From: Mixophyes australis
Lineage: Eukaryota; Chordata; Amphibia; Anura; Limnodynastidae
Direction: 5' to 3'
DNA length: 64,000 nt
Assembly (NCBI GenBank): GCA_036250195.1
Contig: JAVHZZ010000004.1
Location: forward strand, 163,224,869 to 163,288,868
This document shows positions 1 through 10,888 of the stretch, one piece after another. Both the position numbers and the translations under genes were made by a program. Below the pieces are notes generated by a model. The model was not told where the DNA came from. It saw only the letters and a list, made by a program, of their open reading frames with translations, and ran no database searches. Positions within the stretch are counted from its first letter, which is position 1; the number at the start of each line of letters is the position of its first letter.

Positions 1-1854
1 AGGGGAAGTCGTAAGACCGCTAAGTCTTTCACAAAACAATTGACCGTCCAACAGTCGTTTGCCATGACCACAAAATACGATAGTAGTCACCCTATTGCAA
101 AGCGTATAACTGCGGCTGTAACTGCAATGTTGGTGTTAGACGTGCGCCCGGTGTCCACCATTAGTGGAGTGGGATTTAGAGGGTTGATGGAGGTATTGTG
201 TCCCCGGTACCAAATCCCATCGAGATTCCACTTTACTAGGCAGGCGATACCAAAAATGTACAGAGAAGTACGATCAAGTGTCCTCAGTGCTCTGAAAAAT
301 GCGGTTGTACCCACTGTCCACTTAACCACGGACATGTGGACAAGTGGTTCTGGGCAAACGAAGGACTATATGACTGTGACAGCCCACTGGGTAGATGCAT
401 CGCCTTCCGCAGCAACAGCTGCATCAGTAGCAGCATCTACAAAATGGCTGCTCGTGCAAAGGCAGGCAACATTGTGTATTACAGGCTTTAATAAAAGGCA
501 CAACGCTGACAACATATTGGAGAAACTGAGGGAAATTATCTCCCAGTGGCTTACCCCACTTAGACTCTTATGGGGATTTGTGGTGTCAGACAATGCCAGT
601 AACATTGTGCGGGCATTAAATATGGGCAATTTCCAGCACGTCCCATGTTTTGCCCACACCATTAATTTGGTGGTGCAGCATTACCTCAAGAGTGACAGGG
701 GTGTGCAGGAGATGCTTGCGGTGGCGCGCAAAATTGCTGGACACTTTCGGCATTCAGCCAGTGCCTACCGCAGACTAGAGGCACATCAAAAAAGCATGAA
801 CCTGCCCTGCCATCACCTCAAACAAGAGGTTGTGACGCGCTGGAACTCCACCCTCTATATGCTGCAGAGGATGGAGGAGCAGCAAAAGGCCATTCAGACC
901 TACACAGCCACCTACGACATAGGCAAAGGAGTGGGGATGCGCCTGAGTCAAGCGCAGTGGAGACTGATTTCCGTGTTGTGCAAGGTTCTCCAGCCGTTTA
1001 AACTTGCCACACGAGAAGTCAGTTCCGACACTGCCAGCCTGAGTCAGGTCATTCCCCTGATCAGGCTGTTGCAGAAGCAGCTGGAGAAAGTGAGGGAGGA
1101 GCTGGTAAAGCATTGCGATCCAACAAAGCATGTAGCTCTTGTGGATGAAGCCCTTCGTACGCTTTGCCAGGATCCGAGGGTGGTCACTCTTTTAAAGTCA
1201 GAGGAATACATTCTGGCCACCGTGCTCGATCCTCGGTTTAAAGCGTATGTTGTGTCTCTGTTTCCGGCGGACACAAGTCTACAGCGGTGCAAAGACCTTC
1301 TGGTCAGGAGATTGTCCTCTGAAGAGGACCGTGACATGCCAGCAGCTCCTCCTTCATTTTCTTCCACATCTATGGCTGCGAGGAAAAAGCTCAGTTTTCC
1401 TAAAAGAGCCGCTGGCGGGGATGCTGATAACATCTGGTCCGGACTGAAGGACCTGCCAACCATTGCAGACATGTCTACTGTCGCTGCATTGGATGCTGTC
1501 ACAATTGAAAAAATGGTGGAGGATTATTTTGCTGACACCATCCAAATAGACATGTCAGACAGTCCATATTGTTACTGGCAGGAAAAAAAGGCAGTTTGGA
1601 AGCCCCTGTACAAACTGGCTCTATTTTACCTGAGTTGTCCCCCCTCCAGTGTGTACTCGGAAAGAGTTTTTAGTGCAGCGGGGAACCTGGTCAGTGAGCG
1701 GCGAAGGAGGTTGCTTCCTCACAACGTTGAAAAAATGATGTTTATAAAAATGAATAATCAATTCCTCAATGAAGTACAGCACTGCCCTCCAGATAGTACA
1801 GAGGGACCTGTGGTTGTGGAGTCCAGCGGGGACGAATTGATAATGTGTGAGTAG
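1..1854 (+). CDS. hAT transposase (ZBED-like), 5'-truncated by window edge
   Basis: Encodes the RNase H-like catalytic part and C-terminal dimerisation region of a hAT transposase, the enzyme that cuts and pastes the element. The frame is open from base 1, so the true start and any N-terminal BED zinc finger lie outside; the first in-frame ATG (64) is unlikely to be the start. Counting residues from base 40, the family triad is visible: Asp98 in LTTDMWTS, Asp184 in VSDNASN and Glu541 in the VYSERVFSAAG block, which is the classic hAT C-terminal signature. A TAG at 1852-1854 ends the frame. The same frame then stays open for 22 more acidic codons to a second TAG at 1921-1923, so the first stop may be a recent truncation. 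Probable autonomous-type source, activity unknown. Confidence 0.9.
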   Translation, partial: RGSRKTAKSFTKQLTVQQSFAMTTKYDSSHPIAKRITAAVTAMLVLDVRPVSTISGVGFRGLMEVLCPRYQIPSRFHFTRQAIPKMYREVRSSVLSALKNAVVPTVHLTTDMWTSGSGQTKDYMTVTAHWVDASPSAATAASVAASTKWLLVQRQATLCITGFNKRHNADNILEKLREIISQWLTPLRLLWGFVVSDNASNIVRALNMGNFQHVPCFAHTINLVVQHYLKSDRGVQEMLAVARKIAGHFRHSASAYRRLEAHQKSMNLPCHHLKQEVVTRWNSTLYMLQRMEEQQKAIQTYTATYDIGKGVGMRLSQAQWRLISVLCKVLQPFKLATREVSSDTASLSQVIPLIRLLQKQLEKVREELVKHCDPTKHVALVDEALRTLCQDPRVVTLLKSEEYILATVLDPRFKAYVVSLFPADTSLQRCKDLLVRRLSSEEDRDMPAAPPSFSSTSMAARKKLSFPKRAAGGDADNIWSGLKDLPTIADMSTVAALDAVTIEKMVEDYFADTIQIDMSDSPYCYWQEKKAVWKPLYKLALFYLSCPPSSVYSERVFSAAGNLVSERRRRLLPHNVEKMMFIKMNNQFLNEVQHCPPDSTEGPVVVESSGDELIMCE

Positions 1855-1978
1855 GAGGAAGTACACACTGTAGGGGGAGAGGAATCAGAGGTTGAGGATG
1901 AGGACGACATCTTTCCTCAGTAGAGCCTGTTTAGTTTGTACAGGGAGAGATGAATTGTTATTTTGGTGTGGGGGCCCA

Positions 1979-2041
1979 AACAAACCAATCATTTCAGCCA
2001 CAGTTGTTTGGTAGGCCCTGTCGCTGAAATGATTGGTTTGT
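1979..2041. repeat. 20 bp inverted repeat (hairpin) in hAT 3' region
   Basis: The arms at 1979-1998 and 2022-2041 are perfect reverse complements (AACAAACCAATCATTTCAGC and its complement) around a 23-base loop. The hairpin lies about 55 bp downstream of the second stop of the transposase frame. It could be a transcript-end structure or the scar of a small foldback insertion; nothing in the sequence decides between these. Confidence 0.85.
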
Positions 2042-2139
2042 TAAAGTGTGCATGTCCTATTTCAACAACATAAGGGTGGGTGGGAGGGCCCAAGGACAAT
2101 TCCATCTTGCAACAATTTTTTGGGCATTATGTGATCATT

Positions 2140-2340
2140 CAACAGTCGTTTGCCATGTTCAAAAAGTAAAAGAAAATGTCAACAAATTCAAAAAATTTAA
2201 TCAAAAGTTAAATGCCCTGTCATTATTTAAAATAAGAAGTATTGACGTGCTAGAATTAGTGTAGTGTTAATATGTTATAAACACTACACTTGGAACTTGG
2301 AGGAGGTATTGTGGCCCGGGTATCAAATTTAGTACCGGGG
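2140..2340 (+). repeat. Degraded second copy of transposase 5' coding region
   Basis: The 18 bases at 2140-2157 (CAACAGTCGTTTGCCATG) match 50-67. The stretch around 2295-2325 matches 187-215 with about five mismatches (GGAGGTATTGTG...GTA.CAAAT). A shorter match (GACGTGC..., ATTAGTG.AGTG) lies between them in the same order. This colinearity suggests an old partial duplication of the transposase N-terminal region placed after the gene. It is no longer open. Confidence 0.6.
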
Positions 2341-2384
2341 CCACCCCACTACACAGTCCAGAATTTTTTGGGGGGAAATTCAGA

Positions 2385-3170
2385 GTCGTGGAGGGTTTTT
2401 ATTAATTATATTGTGGTGACCCACTCCTCTACGCAGTCCAGATACATTTATTGGTGCGAATCATACAAGTTCAGGGTTTTTAAATTATATTGTGGTGACC
2501 CACTCCTCTACGCAGTCCAGGTACATTTTTTGGTGCGATAAGACCAGTTGATGGCTTTCTTATTATATTGTGGTGACCCACTCCTCTACGCAGTCCAGAT
2601 ACATTTTTTGGTGCGAATCATACAAGTTCAGGGTTTTTTAATTATATTGTGGTGACCCACTCCTCTACGCAGTCCAGGTACATTTTTTGGTGCGATAAGA
2701 CCAGCTGATGGTTTTCTTATTATATTGTGGTGACCCACTCCTCTACGCAGTCCAGATACATTTATTGGTGCGAATCATACAAGTTCAGGGTTTTTAAATT
2801 ATATTGTGGTGACCCACTCCTCTACGCAGTCCAGGTACATTTTTTGGTGCGATAAGACCAGTTGATGGTTTTCTTATTATATTGTGGTGACCCACTCCTC
2901 TACGCAGTCCAGATACATTTATTGGTGCGAATCATACAAGTTCAGGGTTTTTAAATTATATTGTGGTGACCCACTCCTCTACGCAGTCCAGATACATTTA
3001 TTGGTGCGAATCATACAAGTTCAGGGTTTTTAAATTATATTGTGGTGACCACTCCTCTATGCAGTCCAGGTACATTTTTTAGTGCGATTAAGACCAGTTG
3101 ATGGTTTTCTTATTATATTGTGGGGACCACTCTACTACGCAGTCCAGAAAGATACCTCGTTGCAACGTTT
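2385..3170 (+). repeat. 78-79 bp satellite with alternating two-variant (about 157 bp) order
   Basis: The landmark TTGTGGTGACC recurs at about 2411, 2490, 2568, 2647, 2725, 2804, 2882, 2961, 3040 and 3118, that is every 78 or 79 bp. Two variants mostly alternate: one continues GATACATTTATTGGTGCGAA..., the other GGTACATTTTTTGGTGCGAT.... This gives a higher-order unit of about 157 bp, with one place (2882-3040) where the first variant occurs twice in a row. The array is inside the hAT 3' region. The 2290-2400 stretch looks like a diverged founder monomer. Confidence 0.92.
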
Positions 3171-3594
3171 TGGACTAATAACTATATTGTGAGGTGTTCA
3201 GAATACACTGTAAATTAGTGGAAATGCTTGTTATTGAATGTTATTGAGGTTAATAATAGCATAGGAGTGAAAATAAGCACAAAAACTTGATTTTTGAACT
3301 TTTTATGCTTTTTTCAAAAAAAATCCGAATCCAAAACCTTAAATCCGAACCAAAACCTTTCGGCAGGTGTTTTGCGAAACAAATCCGAACCCAAAACATC
3401 GCGAAAATCCGAATCCAAAACACGAGACACCAAAAGTCGCCGGTGCACATCCCTACCATTAACCCCAGCAACCAAATTGTTTGAGGAATATTAGAAAGCC
3501 TGTGTTTACCCCAAAATATTTTAAATTTGATGTCACAGTTAAACAACACAGTTATGTCTTATACTGCTCCCTTGATTTGAATCTAACCACCTTT

Positions 3595-4194
3595 TGTTAG
3601 GATTGCAGCTACTGATAAGCCATTAGAACCGAGCTAGTAGCTGCCTTTCCACACCGCTACTCGAACGCCCCCAGGACTATGAGGCTTATCTGGATAACCG
3701 CGGTGTAGGACAAGGTAACTGGGAGACTGGAGGTTGAGGCCGGGGTCAGACTTGGGTGATGGAACCGTGGCCAGAAGAAGGGTCATAATACAAGCCGAAA
3801 ATCAGGGCTTTCAGCAATCAAGCAGATCCAAAATTCAGGCAAAGGTCAGGGTCACAGACGAAGAAGCAATATCCAAAATCCAGGCTAAAGGTCAGGGCAA
3901 CAGGCAATCACGCAACGAAGAGTCAATAAGAAAAGACCGGAAACAAGCAGGTTAGCAACATACAGGCAGCGTACGTTATAACCAGCAGGGAGGCTAAGCC
4001 CTCCCTGCTTTAAATACATGAAAGGACCAATCAAAAACAGGGAGGCACAGGAGGGAGGATAATCCCAGCAGAATAATTATCTATAATTTGCGCCCAGCTG
4101 GCCGGGTCGCGGCCGTGAGATACAAAGCAACGTCACTATGGCAACGGCCAGGACGAAAACCGGAAGTGATGTTCGCAACCCACGATTCGTGACA
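3595..4194 (-). mobile_element. Solo LTR (Ty3/gypsy-like)
   Basis: A 600 bp block bounded on the plus strand by TGTTAGG...CGTGACA, that is TG...CA ends. It is flanked on both sides by CTTT (3591-3594 and 4195-4198), a 4-5 bp target duplication. The orientation is inferred from a TATA-like TATTTAAA on the minus strand near 4010-4020. No internal coding region is attached, which is the usual product of LTR-LTR recombination. The small ORFs in it are not convincing genes. Confidence 0.75.
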
Positions 4195-4198
4195 CTTT

Positions 4199-4734
4199 TC
4201 GTTTGCTTCATCCACAGGTTTGTATTCACAATTGCAAATAGTAATAACTTCTGTCTCACTCTGAACCTCACCTGACTGCTAGCTACATTTTCTGTGTATG
4301 TATCTGCAATTTGTCAGCAACTACAGTATTATTATCGATGTTAAACTCTAGATCACTTAAGCAAATGTTATGATTCTGTACTAGCCAGTTTTTGTTTTTT
4401 TTATCAACCACTATACTCAAAACTTGTATCCATTGTACTAGCTGACCAATTTGTTAATATGTGGCTTGCTTTCTAAATGACCATCACTACATCTGAAGGC
4501 AGAGCCGTAACGAGGGTGGTGCGACCGACCAGGGCACAAGGCCGAAGGGGTGCCACCTGCTATTTTCTTCAATCACATCCACCCCTGGTATTTATGCGAG
4601 CAGCACCCTCCTGCCCCCTGGACAGAGACTGCAACTAAGAAGACAAGTGACCGCCTCCTGCAGTGCTACCAGTAAGGAGGCAAGTTGACAAAAGGCCCAA
4701 GGTAAGTGCAAAGAGCTGGAAACAGATGAGAGGG
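4199..4734. other. No gene recognised
   Basis: AT-rich single-copy-looking sequence followed by a slightly GC-richer stretch (4500-4720) that leads into the minisatellite. No convincing coding frame or named repeat was recognised. Confidence 0.5.
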
Positions 4735-5492
4735 GGAGATTTGGAGGACAGGGGGAGATTGACAGCAGAGAAGACGAGGAAGCAGAGGAGAGGGGGGAGC
4801 AGAGGAGAGGGGGAAGTGGGGGGAGCAGAGGAGAGGGGGAGATTGACAGCAGAGGAGAGGAGGAGCAGAGAAGAGGGGAAGATTGGCAGCGGGGGAGCAG
4901 AGGAGTGGGGGGAGCAGAGGAGAGGGGGACCAGAGAAGAGGGGGAGATTGTCAGCAGAGGAGAGGGGGAGCAGAAGAGAGAGGGAGATTGGCAGCAGAGG
5001 AGAGGGGGAGCAGAGGAGAGGGGGAGATTGGCAGCAGAGGAGAGGGGGAGATTGGCAGCAGAGGAAAGGGGGAGCAGAGGAGAGGGAGAGATTGGCAGCA
5101 GAGGAAAGGGGGAGGAGAGGGGGAGATTGGCAGCGGGGGGAGCAGAGGAGAGGGGGAGATTGGCAGCAGAGGAGAGGGGGAGCAGAGGAGAGGGGGAGAT
5201 TGGCAGCAGAGGAGAGGGGGAGCAGAGGAGAGGGGGAGATTGGCAGCAGAGAAGAGGGGGAGATTGGCAGCAGAAAAGAGGGGGAGATTGGCAGCAAAGG
5301 AGAGGGGGAGATTTGCAGCAGAGGAGAGGGGGAGAAGAGGAGAGGGAATGATTGGCAGCAGAGGAGAGGGAGAGATTGGCAGCAGAGGAACAGGGGAGAT
5401 TGGCAGCAGAGGAAGAGGGGAGATTGGCAGCAGAGGAGAGGGGGAGATTGGCAGCAGAGGAACAGGGGAGATTGGCAGCAGAGGAGAGGGTG
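4735..5492. repeat. GA-rich minisatellite
   Basis: An imperfect tandem array built from GGGGGAGATTGGCAGCAGAGGA-like units (about 15-36 bp, with internal GGGGGAGCAGAGGAGA spacers). Because the unit contains no stop in several frames, it produces long artificial ORFs on both strands (for example 4663-5616 plus and 4635-5501 minus) of monotonous E/R/G or P/S/L composition. The strand asymmetry, almost all purine on the plus strand, could favour triplex or R-loop structures; that part is inference. Confidence 0.95.
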
Positions 5493-5679
5493 GTGTCTCA
5501 TGCATGTCTACATCGACTACCTAGAGACTGAATTTTCTGATCTCGTAATAAACTGTTTTCTAAAGGAACATATTGGAAATGCTTTACTTGCCACGGTTGC
5601 CACTAGTGAAGAATAAAACTTTCCTCTGTGTAAAACACACATCATTTCTTGTATAGAGCATGGGCCATTATCACACTTA

Positions 5680-7085
5680 GGGGTAGAGTTGAAACTCGCT
5701 GATGTATGAAGCTGAGTTTTCATACAAAATCGCCAGAGTTCTGCTTCTGTCAAAATCGCTACTTTCAAAATCGCCAGAGATCAAACTCACCACTGTTTGC
5801 CACTGCAGCTATACAAGTCTCCAATGTATGAAGCTGCGAGTTAGCAAACTCAGGAGAGTTTGTTTCTAAACACGCCAGATACAACACGCTGCTTGATAGC
5901 AGCGTGTTGTATCAACACATCACTGTTACACTGCCCTGGCAGTGTTAAAAAGTGAAAGAACAGATAAAAGTAAAAAAAAAAAGCGTGAGGTCCCCCCACT
6001 ATTCATGCTTAACCCTAGTGCTGCCTGACTAGTGCTGGTACCGTTAAAAAAGGGGAAAAATTTTGCGTGGGGTCCCCCCGATTTCCACTTTACCAGCACT
6101 AGGCAAACCAGCCAGGGGTGGCGGCACTATAGCAGGGGGACGCGCGGCAGGGGTCCCCCTGCCATAATGACTAACCAACCCTAGACTGTTCAGCGCTGGG
6201 CTGGATTCCCTAGGGAGTGGTGTCCGCTGAAAAAAACGAGTGGGACCCCCCCCCAGAAAGAACCAGCCCAGTGCTGATAGCACTAGGGCTCTTCCTACTA
6301 CCCCTGGGCTGTGGGTAGTAGGGTAATACGGCGCTAAATGGTTAAAAAAAACAAACTGACACCAATTTTGTTTGTGGAACTACAAGTTCCAGCCAGCCAG
6401 GTTACCCTAAAAACTGTGGCCATGCTGCTGCTTGTATAACTACAAGCACCAGCATACCCACGGCAGCCAGGGCATGTTGGCACTTGGAGAACCACAAGTG
6501 CCAACATGCCCTGACATTCCTGGCTTGCTGGGCCCTGTAGTTCCACAAAGAAAAAAGTTAACAAAACAACAACAACACCCTCATACAAACCACACATATT
6601 TATTAAAAATAAAAACCCCACAATAAAGACACTAACCACCCTCTTTTTAACCACAACTATTAAATAAAAATATAAAACCCCAAATACTTACCAATGATGT
6701 CTTCTTTCTTGATCCAATGTTCCTGGCTTGCCCCAGTCCCTTATTATTTGTACATCCATCTTGAGGGCTTGCCCCAGTCCCAGCCATTTGTACCTCCAAA
6801 ATCGATTCTTTGCCAACTGGAACACTTCGCCCAGAAGGGGCACATATTTGTAATATCCCGAATCTTTAGTCTTGATTGAAGCTCAAAAAAACAAAAACAA
6901 ACCAGGAGCCGCCGCAAACACCTCCTACCTAGTAGGAGGTCCGTTCCGCAATTCTCTTACGCTGTTTGCGTAAGAGCTAAGTACTGTATTATGGCATTTT
7001 CCCACGCTAGTGGGGAAATCACATATTACTGTATTTAGCACTTACGCAATTAACGTAGCGCATTGGCTTCGATAAAATTTCTTAG
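5680..7085 (-). mobile_element. Large non-coding foldback element, copy 1
   Basis: Shares many blocks, in inverted orientation, with 59210-60722. Shared blocks are AAAATCGCCAGAG..., a perfect 12 bp-arm hairpin CAACACGCTGCT...AGCAGCGTGTTG (5881-5910), CCCTAGTGCTG motifs, AAGTGCCAACATGCCCTG, GTAGTTCCACAAA, and a TGTTTGCGGCGGCTC block (minus strand, about 6910). Internal dyads dominate and no ORF has protein-like composition, so it looks like a non-autonomous DNA element. The superfamily was not recognised and the ends are approximate. This copy appears to have lost about 40 bp at its left end compared with copy 2. Confidence 0.7.
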
Positions 7086-8635
7086 AAAATTAGCATCCAT
7101 TTGACGCTTTGACCTAGGAGGTAGTTTCTTAAAGAAAAGGTGATTGGTCACCAACTGCTTGAGAAGGTAGATTTGTCAGACTGTGCTGCTGAAGTCCTCT
7201 TTCAAGGTCAATGGGTGGTATGAGTGTCTCTGAAAGATGGCGCCCTGGTGACATTTACTGAAATAGTATTGGTCCTTCAGAATTTCCATAGCCTATGGGA
7301 GCCCTGTACGACCAATACTGTTTTAGTGAATGATGCAGCCATTTAGAACGTGAATAGGTGGACAACGACCACCTCTCGCTGCACCATTAGACAAATAGGG
7401 AGACTGAAGGTGGTCCAAAATGGCCTGTCCCTGATTATCACATGGCGAGGTCCCATTCCTGTCTAGGAGGGCAGCGGCTCATCTGCTGTCCTTTAATCTG
7501 TGCATCAGCTTTATGTCTGCTGAAATCAGAAGGCATCGGGTTCTTGTTACTATCTTATCCTGTTTCCTGATAATCCCCATCCCTGACATTGGGCCAACTT
7601 TTCAGAATCTAAACCCGTGCTGACCATCCTGATCCTAGCTTGTCTTCAACTTTATTTTGTGTTTTGTTCTTTGTTCCCTGGTCCTTCTTGTCTTTTATAG
7701 CCACTAGAACCGGAATTGTTTTGCATACTCATCACTAACTGTAAAGTAGTGAGAAAAAGATCTTTACTATATACTGTCAGAGAGGTAGCCAGTAATTTTA
7801 CAAATGTTGACAACTATGCAAATAGGCTGTAAATCTGTGTCTTTGCCATGATTATTTGTATCTGCAATTATACAGTACACATTGCAAACATTACATACTG
7901 CACATGTTATGATCTGGTCTATATAACACACTGTACTGCAAAGAGGAACCAGTGCAAGTGTTAGTGTACTGCTAGGAATGGCTTAGCTACAGCCTTTCTA
8001 TATATTTTACACAATTGTTCTCATCAAGAGGGGACCTCGCACCTGTGATGTCCACTGTACTTAACTATATAACTGATTATTACCAAAAATACAATGTAGA
8101 CCAGCACATTCTTACATGGGGAGCAGCTAATGTGCAAAGAAAGGCTAAAATCAATTACTGCAAATTAGTAAAAATATATGCTCACATCCAACTCGCATAT
8201 ATCCACATACCTCTATTTGTGACTGGAAGACCAGGTCAAATTAGGCCCCACCCCTGATCTGCCAGATTGTTGCCCCATTCAGCACAGATCATTCTCCTTC
8301 CCAGTGCCTCGTTCAACCACATAAATTCAGGCCCCACAAAATCAGGACTAAGGGGAGTGATATATCTAAGCAAACATCTGAACCCATCTAGTGCTCATTA
8401 GAAAGAAAGAAAAAAAATTGTTTGCTGTCGGGGCTTTAGTGAAATTGCCTTTTCTATAATGTATTGCTTTAATTTATTAAAGTGTTCCAGGAAATTTTGT
8501 ATATAAAGAAAATGGCTATATTTGATTGTGCACTATTAGGTGTCCTATATATGTGCCAAATAGATCTCCTTTGGAAACAAATCCCATGTTTACAGTGATG
8601 TAAGTCATGTTTCTTGTAAATTTTTATCTAAAAGT
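7086..8635. other. No gene recognised; small foldback at about 7252-7354
   Basis: Non-coding AT-rich sequence. One hairpin is visible: ACTGAAATAGTATTGGTC (7258-7275) is opposed by a near-perfect complement ending at about 7353, suggesting a small MITE. Short ORFs such as 8015-8257 have no recognisable features. Confidence 0.5.
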
Positions 8636-8945
8636 GGCAGCATGGTGGCTTAGTGTTTAGCACTTCTGCCTCACAGCACTGGGGTCATGAGTTTGATTCC
8701 CAAGCATGGCCTTATCTTTGTGGAGCTTGTATCTTCTCCCTGTGTTTGTGTGGGTTTCCCCCGGGTGCTCCAGTTTCCTCACACACTCCAAATACATACT
8801 GTTAGGTTAATTGGCTGCTATCAAATTGACCCTAGTCTGTATGTGTTATGGAGTTTAGACTGTAAGCTCTAATGGGGCAGGAACTGATATGAGTGAGTTC
8901 TCTGTACAGCGCTGTGGAATTAGTGGTGCTATATAAATAAATGAT
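8636..8945 (+). mobile_element. V-SINE-like tRNA-derived SINE
   Basis: Contains a tRNA-like promoter part (GTGGCTTAGTG...TTAGCACT, then a B-box-like GGTCATGAGTTTGATTCC). A conserved core follows (TGTGGAGCTTGTATCTTCTC...GTGGGTTTCC...GGTGCTCCAGTTTCC). The tail has GGGGCAGGAACTGATATGAG and ends in ATAAATAAATGATGAT. This is the layout of vertebrate V-SINE-type elements. Three other copies or pieces occur in the window (17845-25200 split, 52201, 54318). Confidence 0.8.
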
Positions 8946-10432
8946 GATAAAGTTGTGCTGAGGTGGCCAGTTGAAATGTTGGGCGTTATGTCACTGTAAT
9001 TATTAGTTACAAATTTATTGTCACAAGCATGCCATGATACCTAATGGGTGACTTAATTCAAGATATCGAAGCCCCAATTCTGATCTGCCAATTTGCTCTA
9101 AAGCACCCACTTTATGGCGAAACCCTGCCCATTTCTGTCTAAGCCCCACCCTTTCGAAGCCCACGATTTGGGACTGTCCGCACGAAATCGGGACAGTAGG
9201 GAGGTATACATAATTGCTGCAAAATTGCTTTCTCTGAAAATATGGTCTTTAGTTTATTATTCTTTCCCAACAATATTACATATTCTTACTGCTATTGAAC
9301 TAAATACTTACCAATTATTTTTTGGACCATAATATGCATCACAATGCAGAGGCACAGTACAAAAGGCATTGTTATGCCATATACATTTCTTTTGCACTAG
9401 TTTGTCTGTATTATTGCATGTTCACACAGATTAGTGCAAAATAAGGCTATGATTGCAAGTGGAATAACTGTGTGTTGTTCAAGGGGACCTGACATGGGGG
9501 TTCGAGATGTTCCTCTTAGAATGTTAGATACAGTAATGCATCTAAATTCTGTGTATAAGCCCAGTTTACATGGATGTGTGATATGGTAGCGTGCCCTTTC
9601 CAATAGTCAAAGAAGAGACTTAGTCGGCCCTTCAACATGCCATGTCACCTCCAAGCTTCATTCTACCAATGTTCAAAGTCCCAGTGCCAATATCTACCAC
9701 ACTGGTACATTGGAAAGTAAATGCAATCAGGGTCACCACAACTGAAAAGAATAAGGGTTCTAGACGTGGACCTTCTACAATTTAGGTAATTAGAGTAAGA
9801 GTATTGGTAGATTATCTAAAAAATAATAAGAAAAAAAAAATAATAGGGGTTGATCAGTCCGCATTAATGTTGTCCTGTCTTAATGATCACACTTGAGAAC
9901 ATGGTTCCATTTAATAGGATAATAAGGCATTGTTTACTACATTAAACCTGTACAAATGGAACTAGTCAACAACATTATAGCTATTATGGTATTTAGTTGG
10001 TGATATTTTGTTTTATTAGTATGTTTTTCCTGTTTATAAAAGTTATTTTTTTAAGTTGCAAAAGCTGTTCTATGAGATCCACTAGGGAGCACTATAACCT
10101 CAGATAAGATAGCTACTGCTACCTCTTCATACCTGCAGACTGGATCTTCAGCATTCCAGTGCAGGCTAAATGAATTTAATATGTTTCTGAAATGTAGGGA
10201 TTAAGGTGTGGGTCTATGATTTGCTCACACCCTGTTCTACAGAATACCTTGCAAGGTGTTCTCTCCTTTCTGTATGTCGCTGAACTGTACGTGACTACTT
10301 CTCAAATTGCCTGACATCAAACATAAAAAGTAAAGTCTAAAGTTAGTGGCAGATAATGTGCTTCTGAAAAGTATAGAGCACACACAGAATCATCTTAGCA
10401 ACTAGAAGAAGTGGTTAAACAGAGTAGTTTGA
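8946..10432. other. No gene recognised
   Basis: Non-coding. 9070-9215 resembles a repeat fragment, with a TGGGACTGTCC...CGGGACAGT motif also present around 16468-16545. The rest is AT-rich with no convincing coding sequence. Confidence 0.5.
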
Positions 10433-10888
10433 GGCAGGGTCACCAATCAATGGAATTTTATGAATAAAACTTAGATCTGTATATGTAGTGTCAAACTAAA
10501 GACTGAATGATCTAATCAACACCAATGTCACCAATATTGTAAGGTAAGCAGTGGCGTTTAGCAATGATGTGTTTTATTATCAGTGCTTAAGGATGTAATC
10601 ATTTCAGTATTCATTAGAATAAAAAAATCTAATTTATTAATTATAGGCAATAGATGCCTCCCAATGTAGATACTATTGATTTTTATAGTCACTTTGGAGT
10701 TCCATGCCATGCACTGTATAAAATACTCTATACTCTCATACAACTTGTGCCATTATGTGTTCACACAGCTTTTGTATTACTTCCAATAGCCAATATTACA
10801 TAAATCATGTATATGATGTGTAGTGGGATGTTATTGTAGAACATTTTAAGTACACTGCTATAATTTGGTTTCAAAAGTTGTATATCTT
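10433..10888 (+). repeat. Source segment B of a 456 bp duplication
   Basis: This 456 bp stretch recurs at 13072-13527 in the same orientation and at the same length, with only two mismatches noticed (in GCTTAAGG vs GCTTAATG, and AATAGCCAAT vs AATAGGCAAT). It is taken as the source because it sits in continuous sequence, whereas the second copy is sandwiched between two copies of another block. Confidence 0.93.

Larger units (their letters stand above)
1..3455 (+). mobile_element. hAT DNA transposon, 5' end outside window
   Basis: Seen: a hAT-family transposase frame (1-1854), then a long non-coding tail containing a 20 bp inverted repeat and a satellite. The right end is rich in copies of a short AAATCCGAA(T/C)CCAAAAC-type subterminal motif and finishes ...GCACATCCCTA at about 3455. 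Known: hAT elements have short terminal inverted repeats starting (T)AGGG or (C)AGNG, subterminal repeats and 8 bp target duplications. The left terminal repeat is beyond base 1, so the target duplication cannot be confirmed; the right-hand candidate is the 8 bp after 3455. The exact end is an inference. Confidence 0.75.

Noticed and set aside
1044..1502. 152-codon minus-strand ORF
   Set aside because: Shadow of the hAT transposase frame on the plus strand.
2385..3170. 78-79 bp periodic repeat as a CRISPR-like array
   Set aside because: Whole units repeat, including would-be spacers; it is a satellite inside a transposon.
4635..5616. Long ORFs of 148-317 codons on both strands
   Set aside because: Artefacts of the GA-rich minisatellite: overlapping frames, monotonous composition, no start context or domain.
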